Origin: DATLYF01 sp035575095
GTDB lineage: Bacteria > Pseudomonadota > Gammaproteobacteria > Competibacterales > Competibacteraceae
Length of the DNA: 27,229 nucleotides
NCBI GenBank assembly: GCA_035575095.1
Contig: DATLYF010000105.1
Span: forward strand, 1-27,229
Reading direction: 5' to 3'
Shown one piece after another: positions 1-6,604 of the stretch (its first letter is position 1; every line of letters begins with the position of its first letter). The notes beneath the pieces are model-generated. The model did not search any database. It had not been told where the DNA came from and saw only the letters and a program-made list of their open reading frames with translations. The translations under genes and the position numbers were made by a program.

Positions 1-1
1 G

Positions 2-511
2 CTCGAGCTGCTGCAAGCCTGGGCGCATGGCCGGTTCCATAGCGCCGGCATCGGTCGCGGCGCTAATCACCGCTTGCGTCCCGAGATCCGCAGCGACCGT
101 GTGTACTGGCTGGACGAGAGCGCCGGCGGTCTGGCCCAGCGCCGTTACCTGGAATTGCTGGAGGCACTGCGTCTGGCCCTGAACCGCGAGCTGTTCCTGG
201 GCCTGGCCCGCTTCGAGGGGCATTTTGCCGTCTATCCTCCCGGCAGCCACTACCGCCGTCACCTGGACAGCTTCCAGGGGACGCGCCAGCGCATCGTCTC
301 CACCGTGCTCTATCTGAACCCGGACTGGCAGGTCGAGGACGCGGGTGCGCTGCGCCTCTACCTGCCTGCGAGCGGCGGCGAGCGCATCGTGGATGTGCTC
401 CCCGAGGATGGTAACTTCGTCTGTTTCCTCAGCGAGCGCATTCCCCATGAGGTGCTGCCGCCGCGGCGCCGGCGCCTGAGTGTGACCGGTTGGTTTCGAT
501 TGCGGGACTGA
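2..511 (+). CDS. 2OG-Fe(II) oxygenase (SM-20/prolyl 4-hydroxylase-like), 5'-truncated
   Basis: The reading frame is open from base 2, so the start lies outside the window; a TTG at 74 is only an internal codon. The visible 169 residues carry the double-stranded beta-helix motif of iron- and 2-oxoglutarate-dependent dioxygenases: H-x-D (His codon 260-262, Asp 266-268), a distal His in PHEVLP (446-448), and a downstream Arg in the RRRRLSVTGW stretch that normally binds 2-oxoglutarate. The upstream text AGIGRG is also typical of the family. Such proteins hydroxylate proline or other residues on protein targets, or act on small molecules; the substrate cannot be read here. The last 83 bp overlap the 3' end of the convergent BrkB gene. 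Confidence 0.85.
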   Translation, partial: LELLQAWAHGRFHSAGIGRGANHRLRPEIRSDRVYWLDESAGGLAQRRYLELLEALRLALNRELFLGLARFEGHFAVYPPGSHYRRHLDSFQGTRQRIVSTVLYLNPDWQVEDAGALRLYLPASGGERIVDVLPEDGNFVCFLSERIPHEVLPPRRRRLSVTGWFRLRD

Positions 512-1823
512 GCCCGCCCCCATCCTCCTCTAGCAGATCGGCCACACTGGCGTCGGCCAGAGCCGCATCCAGCCCCTGCTCCAGGCGCCGCTGCCAGAGG
601 GCCACGCGCGGCAGCGACGAAGCGCCACCCCCACCGCCCCGCGCCACCGCCACGACCTCGGCCAGCGGGATGGCGGCCGGTGCCCGCCCCGGCAGATAGC
701 GCGGCGGTTCGTCGCTGCTGGTGACCAGCAGCCCGGCGCCGCGCAGTGCTTCCAGCAGCGCGGAGACGCGCTCGGCATCCTTGCCGACATAGCGCTGCTG
801 CAGGGCGTCCGCCGTCCACAACGCCTGGCCCTGCTGATGGGCCTGGGCCACCAGCGCCATCACCTCCAGCGCCAGACCCTCGCGGCTGTGCCACTCCTCG
901 CCCCGCGCCGCCGTCGGTAGCAGGCTGCGCGGGTGTTGCCAGTAATAGGCCACCTGCGCCCCCAGCAGGATGATCAGCCAGGCCAGGTTGAGCCAGATGA
1001 TGAGCAGGACCGCGGCGGCGAAGCCGGAATAGATGGCAGAGTAGCTCGAGGAATCCACCACCAGGGCGGTGAACAGCCGCCCGGAGGCGTACCACAGCGC
1101 CCCGGCGAACACGCCCCCGGCCAGCGCCGCGCCAAGCCGCACCCGGGTGTTGGTCATGAATATATAGGAGAAGGCAAAGGCGCCGCCGATCAGCACATGA
1201 GGCAACAGCCGACCCAGAGCCAACAGCATGCCGCCTAGCGGCTCCAAGGCCAGCAGTTCCTGCATCGGGCCACTCTGCAGCAGCCGCTGGGCCAGGCCGA
1301 GGGCGGAGAACAGCAGCACCGGCCCCACCAGGATCACGCTGAGATAGTCGGCGAAGCGCCGCCCCAGACTGCGCGTCTCCGGCACCTGCCAGATCGCGTT
1401 GAAAGCCTGCTCCACCTTCTGCAGCAGGGAGATTACGGTATAGAAGAGAAACGCCAGGCCCAGGGAACCCAGCACCCCCACCTTGAGGTTGTCGACGAAG
1501 CCGAGAATGTTGTCCTTGATCTCAATGCCCTGCTGCCCCAGCGGTGCCAGCAGTTCCAGCAGCAGTGGATCCAACTGGTTGTGCACGCCGAATGCCTTGA
1601 GCACCGAGAAGCTCACCGCCAGCAGCGGCACCAGGGACAGCAAAGTGGTGTAGACCAGGCTCATGGACCAGAGATTGAGCTGCACGTCGGCGGTCTTGCG
1701 CACGATGGCCAGCGTCAGGCGCAGCAGGAACGCCAGGCCGCGGCACAGCCGGCTGCCGCCCTGCTCCTCGGTCAACGTTCGCCACCAGACCGCCAGCCGT
1801 GTCCCGATACTGCCCAGGGTCAT
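429..1823 (-). CDS. YihY/virulence factor BrkB family inner-membrane protein
   Basis: A protein of 464 residues with about six hydrophobic segments between residues 50 and 315, including the family-typical first helix around LWSMSLVYTTLLSLVPLL and the late block YSAIYSGFAAAVLLIIWLN. A cytoplasmic C-terminal tail of about 150 residues follows, ending in an Ala/Gly-rich stretch. The family was once annotated as ribonuclease BN, which is now regarded as wrong; its true function is not settled. I chose the ATG at 1823 because GGGGGAGG stands just before it on the minus strand; the open frame continues to 2321, but that part is antisense to the CoA-transferase and lacks family similarity. It is divergent from the CoA-transferase by 90 bp and its end overlaps the oxygenase gene antisense. 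Confidence 0.88.
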   Translation of the reverse strand: MTLGSIGTRLAVWWRTLTEEQGGSRLCRGLAFLLRLTLAIVRKTADVQLNLWSMSLVYTTLLSLVPLLAVSFSVLKAFGVHNQLDPLLLELLAPLGQQGIEIKDNILGFVDNLKVGVLGSLGLAFLFYTVISLLQKVEQAFNAIWQVPETRSLGRRFADYLSVILVGPVLLFSALGLAQRLLQSGPMQELLALEPLGGMLLALGRLLPHVLIGGAFAFSYIFMTNTRVRLGAALAGGVFAGALWYASGRLFTALVVDSSSYSAIYSGFAAAVLLIIWLNLAWLIILLGAQVAYYWQHPRSLLPTAARGEEWHSREGLALEVMALVAQAHQQGQALWTADALQQRYVGKDAERVSALLEALRGAGLLVTSSDEPPRYLPGRAPAAIPLAEVVAVARGGGGGASSLPRVALWQRRLEQGLDAALADASVADLLEEDGGGLSPAIETNRSHSGAGAAAAAPHGECAR

Positions 1824-1913
1824 GACCTCCCCCTCGTGGCTGTCCCGTTCCCTGCCAGCGATGGTAGCATCCCGTGACGTCTCCATCCGCCAACGTCCCA
1901 CAGGAGCCTTTCC

Positions 1914-3107
1914 ATGAGCGAACCGCGCCGCCCCCTCGACGGCATCCGCGTGCTGGAACTGGGCCAGTTGCTGGCTGGCCCCTTCGCCGGCACCCTGCTC
2001 GCCTATTTCGGCGCCGAGGTGATCAAGGTGGAGCCGCCCGACGGCGACCCCATCCGCCAGTGGCGGGTGGTGCGCGACGGCACCTCGCTGTGGTGGTACA
2101 GCCTCGCGCGCAACAAGAAGAGCGTCACTCTGGACCTGCGCCAGGAAGCGGGACGTGCCCTGGCGCGCAGGCTGGCGGCAAGCAGCGACGTGCTGATTGA
2201 GAACTTCAAGCCGGGCACCCTGGAGCGCTGGGGGCTGGGGCCGGAAGAACTGAAGCACGACAACCCGGGGCTGATCGTCGCCCGCATCTCCGGCTACGGC
2301 CAGAGCGGCCCCTACGCCCATAAGCCAGGCTACGCCTCGGTGTGCGAGGGCATCGGCGGCCTGCGCTACGTCAATGGTTTCCCTGGCCAGCCGCCGGTGC
2401 GTCCCAACCTGAGCATGGGCGATACCCTAGCCGGGCTGCACGCGCTGATCGGCATCCTGCTGGCGCTGCAGAGCCGCCACCGTGACGGCCGGGGCCAGAG
2501 CGTGGACGTAGCCCTGTACGAATCGGTGTTCAACCTGCTCGAGGCGGTGGTGCCGGAGTACGACGGCGCAGGCCAGGTGCGCGAACCCTCTGGCTCCACC
2601 GTGACCGGTATCGTCCCCACCAACACCTACCGCTGCCGGGACGGCAAATACGTGATCATCGGCGGCAACGGCGATTCCATCTACCGCCGGCTGATGGAAG
2701 CCGCCGGCCGCCCGGATCTGGCTCACGATCCGCGTCTGGCTGACAACGCCGGCCGGGTGCAGCATCAGGCCGAGATCGACACCGCCCTGGCGGAATGGAC
2801 CGCCGGCCTGGAGTCTGTCGAGGTGCTGCGCATCCTGGAGGCAGCCGAGGTGCCGGCCGGCCCCATCTATAGCGTGGCCGATATGTTCGTCGATCCCCAC
2901 TTCCAGGCGCGCGGCCTGTTCGAGCAGGTGGAGATCGACGGCAGACCGCTGAAGATCCCGGCCATCCTGCCCCGGCTCGACGCCACCCCGGGCCGCACCG
3001 ACTGGCCCGGCCCGAAACTCGGCCAGCACAACGCCGAGATCTATGGCGGACGATTGGGGCTGTCGGCGGCCGAGCTGGAGGAATTGCAGCGCCAGGGTGT
3101 GATCTGA
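1914..3107 (+). CDS. CaiB/BaiF family (class III) CoA-transferase
   Basis: A protein of 397 residues, the normal length for the family. The N-terminus LDGIRVLELGQLLAGPFAG and the following FGAEVIKVEPPDGD are hallmark CoA-transferase family III sequences. Asp170 in LSMGDTLAGLHA corresponds to the catalytic aspartate that forms the aspartyl-CoA thioester in formyl-CoA transferase (Asp169). The enzyme moves CoA between carboxylic acids in the cytoplasm; donor and acceptor cannot be deduced, and no neighbouring acyl-CoA pathway gene narrows the choice. AGGAG lies 8 bases before the ATG. It is a single gene, divergent from the BrkB gene and followed by about 340 bp without a gene. Confidence 0.93.
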   Translation: MSEPRRPLDGIRVLELGQLLAGPFAGTLLAYFGAEVIKVEPPDGDPIRQWRVVRDGTSLWWYSLARNKKSVTLDLRQEAGRALARRLAASSDVLIENFKPGTLERWGLGPEELKHDNPGLIVARISGYGQSGPYAHKPGYASVCEGIGGLRYVNGFPGQPPVRPNLSMGDTLAGLHALIGILLALQSRHRDGRGQSVDVALYESVFNLLEAVVPEYDGAGQVREPSGSTVTGIVPTNTYRCRDGKYVIIGGNGDSIYRRLMEAAGRPDLAHDPRLADNAGRVQHQAEIDTALAEWTAGLESVEVLRILEAAEVPAGPIYSVADMFVDPHFQARGLFEQVEIDGRPLKIPAILPRLDATPGRTDWPGPKLGQHNAEIYGGRLGLSAAELEELQRQGVI

Positions 3108-3447
3108 TTCAGCACGGTTTCTGCCCACTGCTCCCGAGCTGCCCACCGCTCCCAGCCTGACCCTGTCCGCCAATATCACCCCGATCGCCCGGGGCTGGCT
3201 ATATCTGGGCGCAACTGCCCGATTTGCACCGACCGAGTCGGATCCTCTCCCTTCCCCACGATCCCTCCCAGTCCTTGTGGCGGTGTCCGTCCATGGCGGC
3301 CTTTATTGGTTGTGGCTCAAATTGTTGATATGCATTTTTATGCATTTTTTAGTTTTTAAATCAAAAAAATATTTATTGCAATATTAGTGCATATTATTAC
3401 CTGAATAAGCACAATATCTCTCACTCCACTGTCAACGAGGATCGCTC
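3108..3447. other. Gene-free stretch with AT-rich island upstream of tupA
   Basis: About 340 bp without a supported gene. The first half has ordinary GC-rich composition and no clear terminator. From about 3300 to 3420 it becomes strongly AT-rich, in sharp contrast to the flanks, and contains a tandem ATGCATTTTT repeat. This is probably the tupA promoter/operator region, but I could not fix a convincing -35/-10 pair. No FNR box or ModE-type site (consensus with TATATA half-sites) is visible. Confidence 0.5.
3330..3349. repeat. Tandem 10-bp repeat ATGCATTTTT x2
   Basis: Two adjacent copies of ATGCATTTTT (3330-3339 and 3340-3349) lie within the AT-rich leader of the tungstate-binding protein gene. 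A further TGCATATT occurs some 40 bp downstream. Spacing of about one helical turn would suit side-by-side binding of a regulator; this is inference. Confidence 0.5.
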
Positions 3448-4281
3448 ATGCGCTTCGCCCTACTACACCCTTACACCCGGTTATTGCTGAGTCTGTTGCT
3501 GCTGGCAGGTGTCCACGCCCACGCCGCCGAGCCGCGCTTTATCACCGTCGCCTCCACCACCTCCACTGAGAACTCCGGTCTGTTCGGTCACCTCCTGCCC
3601 CAGTTCACGCGGCAGACCGGTATCGAGGTGCGGGTAGTGGCGGTGGGCACCGGCCAGGCCATCAACATCGCCGAGCGCGGCGACGCCGACGTGCTGTTCG
3701 TGCATCACCAACCCTCGGAAGAGAAATTCGTGCAGGACGGCTTCGGGGTGAAACGCTTCGCGGTGATGTACAACGACTATGTGATCGTCGGCCCCAAGGC
3801 CGATCCGGCCGGCATCAGGGGCGGCAGGGATGCGGTGGCGGCATTCGCGAAGATCGCCGCGGCCGAGGCGCCTTTCGCCTCTCGCGGTGACGACTCGGGG
3901 ACCCACAAGCAGGAGCTGGCGCTCTGGAAACAGGCCGGGGTCGATGTCAAGACCGCCAGCGGCGGCTGGTATCGCGAGACCGGTTCCGGCATGGGCGCCA
4001 CCCTATCCACCGCTAGTGGCATGAATGCCTACACCCTCAGCGACCGCGGCACCTGGGCCAGTTTCAAGAACAAGGGCGAGTTGGAGATTCTGGTGGAAGG
4101 CGACAAGGCGCTGTTCAACCAGTACGGGGTGATCCTGGTCAATCCCGTCAAACACCCTCACGTCAAGGCTGCCGACGGCCAGACCTTCATCGACTGGCTA
4201 GTATCGCCTGCAGGGCAGGCCGCTATCGCCGACTTTCGGGTCGACGGTCAGCAGCTGTTCTTCCCCAACGCCACGCCGTAA
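3448..4281 (+). CDS. tupA: Tungstate-type ABC transporter substrate-binding protein (TupA-like)
   Basis: A protein of 277 residues starting with a signal peptide: basic start, hydrophobic run RLLLSLLLLAG, probable cleavage at AHA-AEP near residue 26. The mature part shows the TupA pattern: ASTTSTENSGL near the start for oxyanion contacts, then VVAVGTGQA, GDADVLFVHH, YNDYVIVGP, SRGDDSGTH, GWYRETGSGMG and AYTLSDRGT. The periplasmic protein should bind tungstate (or molybdate) and hand it to a TupB/TupC permease-ATPase pair. Neither partner is in this window; the next genes are a porin and, on the other strand, a molybdate-type regulator. GAGGA lies 8 bases before the ATG, which is the only start keeping a full signal peptide. 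Family call is firm; tungstate versus molybdate preference is inference. Confidence 0.88.
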   Translation: MRFALLHPYTRLLLSLLLLAGVHAHAAEPRFITVASTTSTENSGLFGHLLPQFTRQTGIEVRVVAVGTGQAINIAERGDADVLFVHHQPSEEKFVQDGFGVKRFAVMYNDYVIVGPKADPAGIRGGRDAVAAFAKIAAAEAPFASRGDDSGTHKQELALWKQAGVDVKTASGGWYRETGSGMGATLSTASGMNAYTLSDRGTWASFKNKGELEILVEGDKALFNQYGVILVNPVKHPHVKAADGQTFIDWLVSPAGQAAIADFRVDGQQLFFPNATP

Positions 4282-4598
4282 AGCGCGCCGCGCCATAACC
4301 GGCCGGTCTGCGCTCGCCAAGGGATCGGCCACTGCCCAGATAGTGGTCGATCCGCGGCAAATCCACCCTGCCCTATTGCTGCAGGGCCCTACTACATCAA
4401 AACTACAAAAATAATTTCAATCAAACCGATATATTGAAAAAAAATTTCAAATTCATAAACTCTAGCCGTCCCTGCCGCCAGGTCGGGGACTCCTGACTGA
4501 TCACCGGCCCAACAGGGATCCGGCCAGGCGGATGGCTGAGCGCTCGGCACGGCTCGGCGGGACGGTCTGCGATAACAAAACGACGTGGGAGGACCTTG
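4282..4598. promoter_or_regulatory. Intergenic region with AT-rich putative porin promoter
   Basis: About 317 bp without a gene. After the tupA hairpin there is an AT-rich block (about 4390-4462). It contains the inverted repeat TTGAAA-N5-TTTCAA at 4434-4450; the left arm could serve as a -35 element, with TAAACT at 4456-4461 as a weak -10 (16-base spacing). The remaining 130 bp to the porin start would be a long leader. The promoter call is tentative. Confidence 0.4.
4322..4353 (+). other. Hairpin downstream of tupA
   Basis: A 12-bp inverted repeat (4322-4333 with 4342-4353, one G-T pair, 8-base loop) lies 40 bases after the tupA stop. No T-run follows, so it is not a standard intrinsic terminator. 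It may stabilise the mRNA end or be a binding site. Confidence 0.45.
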
Positions 4599-5534
4599 AT
4601 GAAGAAAGCACTGCTTCCGCTGGCCATAGCCCTGCTCTGCACGGCACCGGCCCAGGCAGACACCACCTTGTTTGGTCGCATCGGCGTTGCCACGGTCTAT
4701 ACCGACCCGGACAATGGCGATGCCAACTGGGATGTTCGTAACGATGACTCCTATGTGGGTGTCGAGGGCAGCGAGTCTCTGGCCGGCGACTTGAAGGCGA
4801 TCTATCACCTCGAGTTCTCGGTAGACACCGGCGATACGGCAAACCTGAGCGGAAAGGAAACCTATGTCGGCCTGCAGGGTGGTTTCGGCAAACTGCGCGT
4901 CGGCCGATTGAAGGACCCTTATGAGGAGATCATCGACTCCGCTGGCCAGATGAACATCACCGGCACACCCTGGGCCCTCAAACCGGGGCGGCTGGGCAAC
5001 CAGCTCCGCTACGACATCGCGCCTTTGGCTGGTGATCTGGTGCTGAGCGCAGCCACTATTCTCGATGGCGCCAGCGGCGAGGACAGCCTCGACCGCTGGA
5101 GCCTGGGGGCCCTTTATCAGACCCCGAGCATCCGCGCCGGCATAACTTATCTCAACAACGAGTTTGCCGACAGCGACCAGTGGGGCGTGGACTTCGCCTA
5201 TAACTGGGGCATGTTCGCGGTGGGCGCCAGCTACGAGCAAGGCGATGTGGTGCTGACCAACTTCGCTACCGGCAACCAAGCCCTGGCCGAGGATGTACGC
5301 GCCTACGGCCTGGCCGGCGTGTTACGCCTGGGGAGCAATATCCTGGTCGCCCACGGCGGGCGTCGTGAAGCCGACGACGACGGCTTCAACCTGACCGCCT
5401 ACGCGCTTGGTGCCGAGCATCGCTTCAGCAAGCGCACCAAGATCTACGCGGAGTTCGAACACACGGACTTCGAGGACGACTCGAAGAGCCCAGACCAGAA
5501 CGTGCTTGCCCTCGGCATGCGCCACGACTTCTGA
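4599..5534 (+). CDS. Gram-negative outer-membrane porin
   Basis: A protein of 311 residues with signal peptide MKKALLPLAIALLCTAPAQA, cleaved before DTTLFGRIGV. The rest has the alternating pattern of a trimeric general porin: early DDSYVGVEGSESLAGDLKA and ETYVGLQGGFGKLRVGR blocks, and a terminal MRHDF whose final Phe is the outer-membrane insertion signal. It forms a diffusion channel, perhaps with preference for anions given the neighbouring oxyanion-binding protein; that preference is inference. The ATG at 4599 is preferred over the TTG at 4596 because GGGAGGA (4587-4593) sits 5 bases upstream. Two hairpins with T-runs follow the stop. It lies in the same direction as tupA but about 320 bp away, so it is probably transcribed separately. 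Confidence 0.9.
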   Translation: MKKALLPLAIALLCTAPAQADTTLFGRIGVATVYTDPDNGDANWDVRNDDSYVGVEGSESLAGDLKAIYHLEFSVDTGDTANLSGKETYVGLQGGFGKLRVGRLKDPYEEIIDSAGQMNITGTPWALKPGRLGNQLRYDIAPLAGDLVLSAATILDGASGEDSLDRWSLGALYQTPSIRAGITYLNNEFADSDQWGVDFAYNWGMFAVGASYEQGDVVLTNFATGNQALAEDVRAYGLAGVLRLGSNILVAHGGRREADDDGFNLTAYALGAEHRFSKRTKIYAEFEHTDFEDDSKSPDQNVLALGMRHDF

Positions 5535-5542
5535 TTCCGGGT

Positions 5543-5569
5543 TGCCAGCCAGTGGATGGCTGGCATTTT
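5543..5569 (+). terminator. Intrinsic terminator after the porin gene
   Basis: The stem TGCCAGCCA/TGGCTGGCA (5543-5551 with 5557-5565) has a 5-base loop and is followed by TTTT, 8 bases after the porin stop codon. Confidence 0.75.
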
Positions 5570-5595
5570 AGGCGAACAGCACTTGTTCAGGCGTT

Positions 5596-5624
5596 CCGGC
5601 CCGTATTGGCGGGCCGGCCTTTTT
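5596..5624 (+). terminator. Second intrinsic terminator between porin and convergent regulator
   Basis: A very stable stem CCGGCCCG/CGGGCCGG (5596-5603 with 5610-5617, loop TATTGG) is followed by CC and five Ts. It acts on plus-strand transcription; on the minus strand the stem lacks a T-run, so termination of the regulator mRNA here is less certain. Confidence 0.8.
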
Positions 5625-5628
5625 GGTT

Positions 5629-6510
5629 TCAAGGGCCGTTGTACACCACCCGTCCGAGCGCGGAGACGTCATAGCCGCCCAACTCGGCGGCCCGCTCAGC
5701 GAAACGGGCACTACGAGCAAACTGCAGCAAGCGCTGCAACGGTTCTTCAAAATAGTCACGTCGCCCCATCACCAGGTCGTAGCGCTCGCGCTGCAGCGGC
5801 AGGAACTCCAGGCGGAACTGCCGGGCTACGGCGCGGATGGCCAGCCCGGCCTCGGCCCGTCCCTCCAGCACCGCCAGCGCCACCTCGCTCTCGCTGCGCG
5901 CCACTGGTTGTCCGCTATCCAGCTCGCTCCAGGACAAGCCCTGCCGCTGCAGCAGATGCTCCAATAGCAGCTGGCTGCCCGATTCCGCCTGCCGGCCGAT
6001 GACCCGCACGCGCCGTGCCGCCAGGTCGGCCAGACTGGTCACTCCCAGCGGATTGCCGGCAGCCAGCAGCACCCCCTGCTCGCGCCAGGCCCACTCCAGC
6101 GCCACTACCGGCTGGGCCGGCAGATAGGCGGCGATAACCCCCAGGTTGTAGCGCTCCTGCTCCGGTTCGTAGACGTGCAGCCCACAGGCCAGGGCTTGCC
6201 GCGCGGCCAGGCGGCGCAGACCGTCCAGACTGCCGTCGAACAGCAGCGCCAGGCCGCAACCGGATTCCCGCACCGCCCATTCCAGCAGCGGATCGTGGCT
6301 GCCAGCCAGCACGGGCGGCGGCAGCGATGGGCGGATGCCCGGATAGTCAGTGTTCTGCAGCACCCAGAGGTCGATCAGAGTGCGCGGGAACAGCCACTTG
6401 CCGGTGACGCGGCTACAGGGGATGCGCCCCTCGGCCACCAGCTCGTAGATCTTGCGCTCCTTGAGCCGCAGGTATTCGGCCACCTCGCGGGTGGTCATCA
6501 GTTCGTGCAC
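5629..6510 (-). CDS. HTH-excisionase / molybdate-binding-like (PBP) one-component regulator
   Basis: A protein of 293 residues. Residues 4-52 form an excisionase/MerR-like helix-turn-helix (TTREVAEYLRLKERKIYELV, then SRVTGKWLFPRTLIDLWV). Residues about 70-293 form a periplasmic-binding-protein-like domain of the kind annotated as periplasmic molybdate-binding domain. No signal peptide precedes it, so the binding domain should act in the cytoplasm as ligand sensor for the HTH. The GTG at 6510 is chosen because GGAGG lies about 6 bases upstream; the ATG at 6498 has no site at proper distance, and ORF extension to 6636 runs over the divergent gene's start. It is convergent to the porin, near tupA, which supports molybdate/tungstate sensing. 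The ligand is inferred from family and context. Confidence 0.85.
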   Translation of the reverse strand: MHELMTTREVAEYLRLKERKIYELVAEGRIPCSRVTGKWLFPRTLIDLWVLQNTDYPGIRPSLPPPVLAGSHDPLLEWAVRESGCGLALLFDGSLDGLRRLAARQALACGLHVYEPEQERYNLGVIAAYLPAQPVVALEWAWREQGVLLAAGNPLGVTSLADLAARRVRVIGRQAESGSQLLLEHLLQRQGLSWSELDSGQPVARSESEVALAVLEGRAEAGLAIRAVARQFRLEFLPLQRERYDLVMGRRDYFEEPLQRLLQFARSARFAERAAELGGYDVSALGRVVYNGP

Positions 6511-6604
6511 GCTCCCTCCTTCGGCGCGGCCAACATTCATGTGCGTTTGCAACAAAGACCCGCTATGCTTGCCGCAGGATCGGCACCCGCAGGCAACATT
6601 TTCC

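Noticed and set aside
358..1095. Minus-strand open frame of 245 codons within the BrkB gene
   Set aside because: It is a shadow of the BrkB frame, rich in Gly/Arg/Ala, without recognisable domain or ribosome binding site.
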